Below are positions 31,367-41,328 of a stretch of DNA of 60,900 bases, piece after piece. The notes under the pieces are model-generated. The model had not been told where the DNA came from. It saw only the letters and a program-made list of their open reading frames with translations, and ran no database searches. Each line of letters starts with the position of its first letter. The stretch's first letter is position 1. The position numbers and the translations under genes are program-made. The DNA is from Tritrichomonas foetus (taxonomy: Eukaryota; Parabasalia; Tritrichomonadida; Tritrichomonadidae), in NCBI GenBank assembly GCA_001839685.1, contig MLAK01000802.1, forward strand, positions 1 through 60,900. Reading direction: 5' to 3'.

Positions 31367-33457
31367 TTATTCTTTGGAAACATAAATGCATTCATTATCA
31401 TGGATATTGATTTCTGACAAAAATAGATCATTTGCAAGCGCTTCATCTTCATAATAACACACAAGTCTTCCTGGATCATAATTTAATATGTTTCCGAGTG
31501 TTTCTTTAACTTTCTCAATTGTTGTAACCATTCTAAAGCGACTCTTGATTTCAGTACCATCTTCAAGCTTCAAAATTAGTGGTTTTACGACTTTTAATTT
31601 AGTTGGTGATTGTTTAAGAAGTAAAACTCCTTCAGGTGGTGCCACATCTTTCACAAATGAATTATCGTCAAGGATTTTACTATCGAATGATAAAGACATG
31701 TTTGCTGGATTGGCATCAAGGACTTCAGCCATTTTATCTTTCACTTTTCCGACTGTTGCAGTATCTTTAAACCTTGTTTTGGCAACTTGTCCATTTTGTG
31801 TCCTCAATATGAGGGAATGCGCAGGTGATCCACTTGGAATTTCTTCAGAATAATTATTACGCCCTTCTTCTTCAGCATCATAATCATGAATACTTTCATT
31901 TTCTGATCCCTTTTCAATATCATTGTCTTTTTGGCTTTCTTTTTGGTTAACATTTTCATTATCAACGAATCTGGAATCATTTATTTCCTCTTCCTCTTCT
32001 TCTTCAATGAATTCATCTTCAGCAGAATAATTGTATTCGGGTTCACTGTCAGAAAATTCTTTTGTTTGCTTTTTAGCAAAACTAGAAATTGTTGTACTGA
32101 TTATTCCATCTTCATCAATTGGTAAATTTTTAAGTTGTTCATTATTTCCAACTTTTCTCGAGAAATTGAAAATAATTCTCTCTGGAACTACATTTAAAGT
32201 TTTCGCAAGAATTTCTTTAATTCGTCCAATTTTTGCAGAATTCTTAAAATGAGCATTAACTTTCTTTCCATCTGACATTAAAAATGTAACTGGTCGAAGA
32301 TACTCATCATCAATCTGTACAGAAAGATCAGCATCAGAATATTCATTAATATCCTTTATAAGAGATTCATCTGGATCATTTTTAATCACTGATAAATATT
32401 CAGGCGAAGTATTTAAAGTTTTCGCTAAAACTTCTTTCATTTTCTTTATTGTTGCTGATTCAGTGTATCTTCCTTTTGCAATCAAACCATTTGAAAGGCG
32501 AATAGAAATTGTCTTAACAGGTGATGATGGTGCCTTTGAAGGTGATAAAGAAGCATCTAAAGTTCCTTCGGATTCAATTTCAACATCTTTCAATAAAGAT
32601 TGATCATTAATTGAAGGATCATTCACAAGTAAAGAAATATTTTGTGGTTCACAATTTAAAAACTGTGCAAGCTTTTCTTTAGCTTTTCCAATGGTTGCCT
32701 TTTCATTAAATCGAACTTTAGCAATTCCACTATTCTCAATTTTGATATTAATCTTTTTAATTGGTGATTTTGGCTTATATGGTTCGAGTTTAAAAACACC
32801 ATCTTTTGTGAACTTTACATCTCGAATTTTCATATCATTTGCTAAAATTTCATCGTTATATGTTAGAACTGTGGTTTCTGGTGGAACATTGAGACGTTTA
32901 GCAAGAACTGCTTTGACTGTATCAACGATTGCAAAATCTCTGCAACGTGACTTTGCAATTAATTTGTTTGGCAAATAAACATAAAAATTCAAAAGTTTAT
33001 ATTTGTAAACAAAATGAATTGTTCCATCTTTTTCTAACGGAATGTTCTTTAAAAGAGTTTTGCCATTCATTGAAGTTTTTTCAAAATGAATATTATCAGC
33101 AGGAAGATTCAAGATCTTGGCAATGAATTCAATGGCGCCATTAACAGTATAACTATCCTGGAGTTTTATTGGAGCACCCGGGCCGTTGACGAGAGTGATT
33201 GCGACCAAAGAATCGCTTTTATTGTCATTAATGTGGTATGTTATGAAATTTGGACTGGAAATGTTATAGTCGGAAATTAATCGTGAGCCAGGCAATACTT
33301 CACCCTTATATTTGATGACAATTCTCGACGAATCGACTTTCAATTTTGCAGCGAGGCTTTCTTTGACTTGGGAAATAAGACTGGATTTTTTTGCGATTAT
33401 TGGGATTGGAAATGCTTTATTGTTTTCATCATCAGATTTAAAAATCAGCCTTTGCAT
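31367..33457 (-). CDS. Tandem ubiquitin-like-repeat protein
   Basis: This 696-residue protein consists of about eight successive units of 65-75 residues with a ubiquitin-like (beta-grasp) pattern: a hairpin of two strands, one helix of the form IGKxKExLAxxLNxxPExI, then shorter strands with DDxxLKDxxI and a terminal strand. My boundaries are 1-75, 84-150, 155-226, 235-304, 315-382, 388-458, 547-615 and 625-694. An acidic, probably disordered linker (462-540) separates units six and seven. None of the units ends in Gly-Gly, so this is not a polyubiquitin precursor and should not be processed into tags. The units differ strongly, so the duplications are old. A scaffold or adaptor role is inference. 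The overall layout recalls the splicing factor SF3A1 tail or midasin-like UBLs only in having a UBL; no match to a known multi-UBL family is evident to me. Confidence 0.8.
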   Translation of the reverse strand: MQRLIFKSDDENNKAFPIPIIAKKSSLISQVKESLAAKLKVDSSRIVIKYKGEVLPGSRLISDYNISSPNFITYHINDNKSDSLVAITLVNGPGAPIKLQDSYTVNGAIEFIAKILNLPADNIHFEKTSMNGKTLLKNIPLEKDGTIHFVYKYKLLNFYVYLPNKLIAKSRCRDFAIVDTVKAVLAKRLNVPPETTVLTYNDEILANDMKIRDVKFTKDGVFKLEPYKPKSPIKKINIKIENSGIAKVRFNEKATIGKAKEKLAQFLNCEPQNISLLVNDPSINDQSLLKDVEIESEGTLDASLSPSKAPSSPVKTISIRLSNGLIAKGRYTESATIKKMKEVLAKTLNTSPEYLSVIKNDPDESLIKDINEYSDADLSVQIDDEYLRPVTFLMSDGKKVNAHFKNSAKIGRIKEILAKTLNVVPERIIFNFSRKVGNNEQLKNLPIDEDGIISTTISSFAKKQTKEFSDSEPEYNYSAEDEFIEEEEEEEINDSRFVDNENVNQKESQKDNDIEKGSENESIHDYDAEEEGRNNYSEEIPSGSPAHSLILRTQNGQVAKTRFKDTATVGKVKDKMAEVLDANPANMSLSFDSKILDDNSFVKDVAPPEGVLLLKQSPTKLKVVKPLILKLEDGTEIKSRFRMVTTIEKVKETLGNILNYDPGRLVCYYEDEALANDLFLSEINIHDNECIYVSKE

Positions 33458-33683
33458 GATAATTTTTTGGATTTACAACTTTTTTATACGTTTATGCAAC
33501 CGTTTACTATTACGAATAACAGCAAATGGTGAAAGAATTTTACCATTTTGGTTTATCGTTAAACGTGTCATCGGTTAAATATTCACAATTCGATGGTTAC
33601 ATATATAACAATTGGCCTATTTTAAATTAGTTTGTTTGAATATAAGGTGAAACATCAATTGTGAACAAAGAATCTATCCTGAA
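33458..33683. other. Divergent promoter region
   Basis: About 225 bp lie between the divergent ubiquitin-like-repeat and PHD genes. No strict initiator motif is found near either start codon. Confidence 0.35.
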
Positions 33684-34232
33684 ATGAATGAAAATCAACT
33701 TACATCATTTTTAAGTGCAATGGCAACAGAGCTTGAGCCATTTGATGTAGAACCAACATCACAATCAGCTGGTGAAATTTTGTCAGATTCTCACATTTGT
33801 GAAAGTTCTGGAATCAGATGTATTTGTGGTGTTGATATGCATCTTGAAGATGAGGAGTTGATTAAATGTAATAAATGCCAATGTTATCTACATCGTGGAT
33901 GTTTGGACTTAAATGATAATTATTATTTATCACATGTTTATATTTGTCCGATCTGTCAGTTTAAAACAGATGGATCTGATCCACTAAAGTATCTCTCTCA
34001 GTTCACTGATGCTTTCAATTCCAGTATTGCTGATTTATTGAAAATGATGAAAAGGGGAGATGAACTGGCAGAAGAAATTCCCGATAAAATTCGAAAACTT
34101 GATGGACCTTATGGATCAAATTATTGCGAAGAGTGTTTCACCTCACTCATTTCGAGCATTGATGGCTTAAAGCAGATTTACCAGCAAAGGCTTCAAAAAT
34201 TGAATGATCTTAAGATTTCCTATCCAAAATGA
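33684..34232 (+). CDS. PHD-finger protein
   Basis: This 182-residue protein has one PHD finger at 46-91 with the full zinc-ligand set: Cys46, Cys48, Cys62, Cys65, His70, Cys73, Cys88 and Cys91 (Cys4-His-Cys3). PHD fingers read histone H3 tails, often methylated Lys4 or unmodified Lys4. The tryptophan typical of methyl-Lys4 readers, normally just before the last Cys pair, is replaced by Tyr/Ile (YICPIC), so methyl binding is uncertain. The rest of the protein is helical, with a conserved-looking C-terminal part (NYCEECFTSLISSIDGLKQI). It may be a subunit of a chromatin-modifying complex. It is divergent from the ubiquitin-like-repeat gene. Confidence 0.88.
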   Translation: MNENQLTSFLSAMATELEPFDVEPTSQSAGEILSDSHICESSGIRCICGVDMHLEDEELIKCNKCQCYLHRGCLDLNDNYYLSHVYICPICQFKTDGSDPLKYLSQFTDAFNSSIADLLKMMKRGDELAEEIPDKIRKLDGPYGSNYCEECFTSLISSIDGLKQIYQQRLQKLNDLKISYPK

Positions 34233-34749
34233 ACAAGGATGTGAAATCTGTGATTGTTTCTAGTGTGCCAATATGTCAATGACTATTTATTCACTTTTTA
34301 ATAATTGTTAAATGTTTTGTATTTTTTTTATTCAATAATATGATCAATTTTCTTTATGTTTTTATGGATTAGTTTTTGATTATCACAACAATCATATCTA
34401 GGATTCATCTTTCGAACAAACGACATTTCAAAAAATATTATCATTTTTTATACAATAAGTTCCTTTGAAAATAGATCTTATATGTAATTGTTAATATGAT
34501 TTTATTTCATTATTCTATGAGTTATTAAACAAAAGTCAAAAAATATTGAAAATCTAGATTGATCTAGATCGACTTAGTCACTTTCTTTCGAAAATGATGA
34601 TTAACTCACAACATCTCACTAAAAAAACACATTTGTATATGTTTGTGTTTATACTTGTGTATATGAGAAAATCTCCAGGTTAAATTCAATCAAAAGGTGA
34701 TTAATTTCAAGAGGAACCGTTTATATTTATCAAAATTGACGTGAATTGA
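34233..34749. other. Intergenic region
   Basis: About 520 bp of AT-rich sequence. A 10-bp palindrome GATCTAGATC lies at 34560-34569. I see no gene. Confidence 0.35.
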
Positions 34750-36737
34750 ATGAGTGAATCTGCGAATACTCCATCTTCTCCACATGAAAAAAAGCCGCTT
34801 TACACGCCCGAAGAATTAAAAAAAATTCGAGAACACCACAGATCAACCGTTGAAATACGCCGAAAAAAAATTGTATCAATTGCTGATGTCAAAATCAAAG
34901 ACGACTGCTCGACGATCGATTTATCAGAAAACCGAATTGAAGATTTCACAGGTTTGCCAGATCTGCCATTTTTGACTTCACTCACGCTCGATTCGAATAA
35001 TATTCGGAATTTGAAAGGATCTCGATTTCTACCCCGCTTACGCCTTCTTTCTGTCCGAAATAATCCAATCACTCGGAATATCTACTTCAAAATTATGTGT
35101 CTTGTCGCGTTCGGCCCACAATTAGTAACCATCAATGAAGAAAAGATTCCGGACAACTACCGGAAGCAGGCAGAGGAGCTTCGCGAAGCGCTTTTCCCCG
35201 AATTACAGAAAGGCCACGTCATTACAAACCTCAGGCCACTGCGAATGGCAGATATGTCATCAGATTCCAAAACCAAAAGTCAGATTCCAGCCAAAGTTAC
35301 AAAGGCCAAACACATCATTCCTAATCCCAAACTAGTAGAGGTCACAAAAACCATTCAATACACCACACCAATCGAAAAAAAAAAGGCGGAAGTAACTCCA
35401 TTGAAAAATTATTATAACTCCAAGCCAACTTTGGCAGTCGTTATGGAAATACTTTCTGAATCTCCCAAAGAAAGCCTGAGCTCACTGCCTCAAAAAGTGA
35501 TCAATGAAGCTATTCAAAAATTCAGAGCAATGAAGGAAAGATTTAATGCGGAAATTCCTGATGATCAAACAACAGATCCAAAACAAAAGGAAGATCCTTC
35601 TATATCGGATGAAGCAGATGCATCACAATCTGTTGAAGAGCCATCTGAGACAAATGGAAGCACATCGTCAAGTGAAGAAAATTCACTTGAATCAAATTCT
35701 GAAGAAGATAAGCATGAAGAAGAAGATAAACATGAAGAAGAAGATAAACATGAAGAAGAANNNNNNNNNNNNNNNNNNNNNNNNNNNNNNNNNNNNNNNN
35801 NNNNNNNNNNNNNNNNNNNNNNNNNNNNNNNNNNNNNNNNNNNNNNNNNNNNNNNNNNNNNNNNNNNNNNNNNNNNNNNNNNNNNNNNNNNNNNNNNNNN
35901 NNNNNNNNNNNNNNNNNNNNNNNNNNNNNNNNNNNNNNNNNNNNNNNNNNNNNNNNNNNNNNNNNNNNNNNNNNNNNNNNNNNNNNNNNNNNNNNNNNNN
36001 NNNNNNNNNNNNNNNNNNNNNNNNNNNNNNNNNNNNNNNNNNNNNNNNNNNNNNNNNNNNNNNNNNNNNNNNNNNNNNNNNNNNNNNNNNNNNNNNNNNN
36101 NNNNNNNNNNNNNNNNNNNNNNNNNNNNNNNNNNNNNNNNNNNNNNNNNNNNNNNNNNNNNNNNNNNNNNNNNNNNNNNNNNNNNNNNNNNNNNNNNNNN
36201 NNNNNNNNNNNNNNNNNNNNNNNNNNNNNNNNNNNNNNNNNNNNNNNNNNNNNNNNNNNNNNNNNNNNNNNNNNNNNNNNNNNNNNNNNNNNNNNNNNNN
36301 NNNNNNNNNNNNNNNNNNNNNNNNNNNNNNNNNNNNNNNNNNNNNNNNNNNNNNNNNNNNNNNNNNNNNNNNNNNNNNNNNNNNNNNNNNNNNNNNNNNN
36401 NNNNNNNNNNNNNNNNNNNNNNNNNNNNNNNNNNNNNNNNNNNNNNNNNNNNNNNNNNNNNNNNNNNNNNNNNNNNNNNNNNNNNNNNNNNNNNNNNNNN
36501 NNNNNNNNNNNNNNAGAACAACAAGAAGTAGAACAACAAGAACCAGAACAACAAGAAGAAGGTATTGTTCAAATCGGTGAAGAAATCGAAAAGCATATTC
36601 CAGCAAATTTTGATGACTTGACCAATGATAATAATTTAGTTGTTGCTGAAAATGAAAACAGTAATAATGATGCTGATCTTCAAGCAGAAAATATTGAAGA
36701 CCAAAATATTGAAGGGGAAAGCAATAATGAGGAATAA
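34750..36737 (+). CDS. LRR protein with acidic repeat tail, interrupted by an assembly gap
   Basis: The start at 34750 opens a charged N terminus, followed by SDS22-type leucine-rich repeats (STIDLSENRIEDFTGLPDLP, LTSLTLDSNNIRNLKG, LRLLSVRNNPITRN) and a cap-like segment ending in LVTINEEKIP, up to about residue 140. A low-complexity acidic region begins near residue 270 and becomes a 7-residue repeat EEDKHEE just before the gap of Ns (35761-36514). After the gap the text reads EQQEVEQQEPEQQEEGIVQI and then an Asn/Glu-rich end, with stop TAA at 36735-36737. The frame after the gap is not the frame before it at the stated gap length, so the gap size is only an estimate. The repeats probably caused the gap. 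LRRs of this type bind partner proteins, for example phosphatases or axonemal proteins; the partner is unknown. Confidence 0.8.
35761..36514. other. Assembly gap of 754 N
   Basis: Unresolved bases lie between EEDKHEE-type repeats on the left and EQQE-type repeats on the right, inside one coding region. A tandem repeat array too long for the reads is the likely cause. Confidence 0.95.
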
Positions 36738-36946
36738 ATTAAGTTTTGAAATCGGATTGTTAGCGGATATAGGAACTAATGATTTAATTTAATAAATGAT
36801 TTTTTTAACTATAATTTCTATAAAAATGCAAATGGTTAATGATGTTTGCCATTTGATATTGTGTTTTTTGATAACATATTTTAGGAGAGATTTTCAACGA
36901 TATTAATAAATATACAAAAGTAGGAATTGTTAACGATTTTTTACTG

Positions 36947-39900
36947 TTATTCTACTGTTAGTATTATATGATGTTTTGTATTATTTAGAATCATTTTTAT
37001 TTCTCCTAATAATAAAGTATGTGTTAGTTCACTATGCGAATTAGTCATAATTCTTTTACATTTCTTTTTGATACAAATGTTTATTTCTTTGAGAAAAGCT
37101 TTAAAACCAATTGTACTTAGAGTTTTCAATATTATTATCTGATTTTCAAATAACAACTTAACAAAAACTTCAAACTTTGGAATTTTATGATCTAGATGTG
37201 ACGAAATATTCAGTAAAGAATCAATTTGTTTCTCAATTGTTGCATTGTTTTGGATCTTTGCATACAAAGCATTTAATTTTCTAGTAAGAATTTTTTTCTG
37301 AAAAGGGGCAATTTCGGAAGAATCGATGCAAAGCGCTTGACAGAATTCTTCCTCATTATATTCTGTCTCAATAAGGTGTTTAATCATTTCATCATTAATA
37401 ACAACTGGTTCTTCAAACAAATACGACAATGGAGGACTTTTTGGCTCAATTTGAATATTCATAAGACTCATGGTTCTGGCTTTTCTGGCGGCAAGCATAG
37501 CTATTGTGAGATTCTCCTCTTGCTGATCTCTATTTTCTTTTTCCTGTTCTCTAACATTATTTGGTAACATATTTGTAGGAATATAAGTGTTTCTTTTGAA
37601 TGAATCAGACATTTTAATCATCTTGATACCGTCTGATTTACATGATGAAAATGACTTCTCACTTTCTGTATTATCAGATGATGAATAAGAACTGTTATCA
37701 CTCAAACATTTATTTGGTGGATCTGGTGGATAGCTTTCAGAAAGATTTGAAGCGATTATCGGTGGCATTGTTACTGTATAAACACAACTTGTACCATTTT
37801 TTGAATCGTATTCGCATCCACCATAAACAATAACATGTGAACCAATTTCATATGTTAAAGCAAATCGAAACAGTGAAAGAGGATCATTACCACCCATTAA
37901 ATAATTTTCACATGCCCAATTATTATTTACATTAATTGTTGTAGGATTGACTATTCCAGAATCATCTGCTCCGCCAATAAACACAATATATCCACCAACA
38001 TAAAATGATTTATGCCCATATCGAGGTAACAATCCTCCTATCGCTTCAGTATTGATTTGGATATTAATCCATAATATTTTTTCCAAATCAAAACAAGCTA
38101 TATCATTTAGAATATTGGATTTACCTTTTCCACCATGAATAATCATTGATGATCCACAAATACAAGCAGAATGATGATATCTTGGTTCTGGAGATCCGCT
38201 AAAAATTTCATATCTCCAAATATTCCTATCTATCATATAAATTGCTACATCATTTAATGGTTTCTTCTTTTTATTTATTCCTCCAAATACATACAGCTTG
38301 TTCTTATAATAGACTAACGAATGACCTGATCTCGGTTCTGGTGGATTTTCTGCCTGAATTTTTTCCCACACTTTTTCTTTTAATGAATAAATATACAAGT
38401 CATTAAAAAAGTCAGATCCATCAGTACCACCAAATAAATATATTTTATCATTATCATTTATCATTGCATGATTATATCTTGGCGAAATTAACGGTAATAT
38501 ATTATTGCTTGATCCACCTTGTGTTATAGAATACAATAAAAAATTATTTTGTGGGTCTCCATTATTTTCACCACCGAATGAAAACAGCATTTGATTGAAT
38601 GCAACAGCATCATGACCTGTAACTGATGGAAGTAGTTTAGAAACAGGACAATTTTCGAAAATAAACATTCTATTTAAATCATCTGATCTACTTAATAATT
38701 CAAATTTGATATTTCTCACCATTTCAAGAAATCCATTTTTTTCTTCTTGAGTGGAAAATTGAATAGAAAAATCCTTTCTAGATTGAAAACGGGATTTTAT
38801 ATTCCCACTTTTTGGTAGGAATGTTATAGATTCCAGATTTGGGATACCATTCCAATATTTAAATTCTTCAACTGGCTTATCATAAATGTAGGTTTCTCCT
38901 TTTCTTTCAATTGCTGTTAAGAAAACCATGTCATTAAAAAGATAAAACACTCCAGATGAGTTTTGGGGTTTCACATAGACATCACATTTCATAACAAAGT
39001 TCCTTGATGGAAGTAAAAGATCGAATTTATTTGTCAATCTCGAATGAATAGCAAGGAGTTTTGACATGTTTTCAGCTTTTTGAGTAGAATCGTCAATTTG
39101 CTCTGTGACTTTTTGGATTTGAATAGCCGCATTTTTTAAGAGTACAGCATCTGGATGTGCCTGTGGTGTATGCTTAATGAGCTCTCTAATAAATAATATA
39201 TATCGTGGCATTCTTTGTACTGGTGTAATCAAATAGGAGGAGATTTCCCTATTTGTTCCAGTTGGCTCAGCTGCAGTAATTCGTTTGATTTTTTCCGAAG
39301 TTTCTTTATTTTTACTTTTATTTGCAAATATCTGTATGAAGGTAGCGTAGTTAGAGATATACATTTTTGACACTTTAAAAAAAGCTGAAAAATCAAGGAA
39401 GACATCTGAAAGAATAGCATTAAAAGATGTTCCTCGCTCTTCTAAATTCCTTAAAAACAAAGAATGGTATTTTATCATGTTTGGGAAATCATTGAAAACT
39501 ATGTTTGCTTCTTCAGATGAAAGAACTTTTTCGCCAATTAAATTATTACTTCAAAAATGTACCAGAACTTGCAAACCATCAATATAAGTTTTTTCTGTTG
39601 ATTGAATTTCCTTTACAATATGACTGCGAAATGTTATCTTCTTTAATGTTCCCTCTGACAATAAACATTTGATTTTGTATCTGCTTTGCCTCATTTCTTG
39701 AATCATATTTAAAGTTGTCATTGTTTGATCTACTGGATTTTCATCATTCTGTAATATTATTGATTCGGTGTTTTCTTCAATTTCATATGGGAATTTAGAG
39801 ATTAAAAAAGAGCATAAAGAGGATGATAACTCATTTTCAAAATCTGAAGGATCTATTTCAACTTCCCATCTGGGCATTGATATGTTATTCTGAACAATGG

Positions 39901-40207
39901 CTTCCATATAAAATACTTTTTTGTTAGCATCATTATTTGGAATGATACAAATAAAGAAGTCTGGTCTATCGAATTTTGTTGGTCTCTCTGATAATATTAA
40001 CTCTTTATATAATTCTATTGGTTTAGATTCCAATGGAAGTGCTTCACGAAAACAAGGAGTAGAAATTGCAATTGTTTCATCATTAAGTTTTTGGTCATTT
40101 AGGAAATCAATGAGCTCTGAACATGTTTTCCCATCCACTTTGTCTAAGTCAACTGTATAATTAGCTGAAGCTAAACGTGCAAATGCAACACATTGTTTAC
40201 TCATCAA
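36947..40207 (-). pseudogene. DH-PH-kelch RhoGEF with a single in-frame TGA
   Basis: One frame of 1087 codons runs from ATG 40207 to the stop at 36947 and is interrupted only by TGA at 39551-39553. The first 195 residues may include a ubiquitin-like or Ras-binding-like fold. The DH (RhoGEF) domain begins at HIVKEIQSTEKTYIDGLQVL, directly before the TGA. It continues on the other side with NLIGEKVLSSEEANIVF and IKYHSLFLRNLEE, and includes ISSYLITPVQRMPRYILFI, the core DH helix. A PH domain follows (NFVMKCDVYVK to FLEMVRNI). Five or six kelch repeats come next (IYLFGGTDGSDFFNDLYIYS, LYVFGGINKK, MIIHGGKGKSNILND). The C terminus is helical. DH-PH modules load GTP on Rho/Rac. The TGA splits the catalytic domain, so the gene is dead unless the stop is a sequencing error. 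The frame is otherwise perfect, which favours an error or a very recent mutation. Confidence 0.88.
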
Positions 40208-40554
40208 ATAAAATCTAAAGAAAATTGGGAAACTTTTTCCTACAAATAAAGGAGATAAAAAAATATTGGGAGAATCATTACGACTGATTTCGATACACCA
40301 ATCGGAGAAGAATTGAATATGTAAGGTATTTAATTATAAATGAAAAGAATAAGAAGATAATTCTATTTTTCTTCAGATGAAATAATTGTATGTTATTTTA
40401 AATCACATTACAGCACACTCATCTTCACAACGAAAAATTATTTCGGACAAATTTAAGAATCCTCACAATATAACAATAAAAATGTTTTATTAAAACAAAT
40501 TTTATTTCTTCTTTCATTTTATTTAGAAAAGGGTTGTCACATGAAATTACATTT
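40208..40554. other. Intergenic region
   Basis: About 350 bp between two minus-strand genes. AT-rich, nothing recognised. Confidence 0.35.
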
Positions 40555-41328
40555 TTAGGTTTTTTTTGAGTGAACATTGGTTTTCTTGTCACTTGATATT
40601 GCTGGAACATTACCCGATGTAAATTGCATGTGATTTAATTCAGGTCCCACAGAAAATCGTAGTTCATTAGAAGATTCACCTGCAAAAGCAGTAAAATTAT
40701 GAAGAATTGATACTAATGAATTTATAATTGGAATAAAATGATGAAACCTATTATCATATAGGTTAGAAATTGTGGTAATGAAAGCCGTTTCATTATTATT
40801 GACTTCATGTGATCTAACTTCAACTTTATTTTCATATTCAGCAATTCGTTTAATATTTTGATTATTCTTTTTTAATTTGCTTAGTTTTTCGATATTAGAA
40901 GCAAGAATAAGTTGATTATCAGTACATATTTTCTTTTGTTTTGAAGCTTCTTTTAAGTTATTCAAAAAGTCTTTCAGAGGAGTAACAACTTTATGCTGAA
41001 TTTCATTGACAACTTTTTCACCAACTATTGATTGCAATGAATGTGATAAATCGTTCAGTTTATCAACAGAATCGATTTTTTCACCAGTTGGTATTCCATG
41101 CACTGTTGTAGATATCGATTCGGTTAAGTTAATGCTTACATTAAAGAGTTTACCATAGTCAACTGAAATTTTTTCGATAATGGAAATAAATGAACCAACA
41201 TGATTTTTGATTTCTTTATAGTGCTTCACAGCAATATTATATTCCGGGTTTTTAGATACTTCTGCTTTAGATGACTTAATTTTCACTTTCTCCATGATTA
41301 TTGTTGTATCATGCTTGATCTTTTTCAT
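40555..41328 (-). CDS. BAR-domain protein
   Basis: This 257-residue protein is almost entirely alpha-helical and fits the BAR pattern. Helix 1 runs through NIAVKHYKEIKNHVGSFISI. Helix 2 includes LNDLSHSLQSIVGEKVVNEI and VVTPLKDFLNNLKEASKQKK, with the typical xxVxxPLxxFL motif. Helix 3 includes FITTISNLYDNRFHHFIPII. BAR dimers bind and bend membranes in endocytosis. No SH3, PH or other domain is fused to it. The last 40 residues are Ser/Asn-rich and probably disordered. The start at 41328 is the first Met; MEKVKIKSSKAEV at residue 12 is an alternative. It lies next to the RhoGEF gene on the same strand. Confidence 0.85.
   Translation of the reverse strand: MKKIKHDTTIIMEKVKIKSSKAEVSKNPEYNIAVKHYKEIKNHVGSFISIIEKISVDYGKLFNVSINLTESISTTVHGIPTGEKIDSVDKLNDLSHSLQSIVGEKVVNEIQHKVVTPLKDFLNNLKEASKQKKICTDNQLILASNIEKLSKLKKNNQNIKRIAEYENKVEVRSHEVNNNETAFITTISNLYDNRFHHFIPIINSLVSILHNFTAFAGESSNELRFSVGPELNHMQFTSGNVPAISSDKKTNVHSKKT

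Noticed and set aside
31367..33457. Polyubiquitin precursor
   Set aside because: The units are strongly diverged and none ends in Gly-Gly.
39551..39553. TGA recoded as an amino acid
   Set aside because: Other genes in the window end properly at TGA (for example the 1427-residue ankyrin gene), and no RNA structure for recoding is evident.
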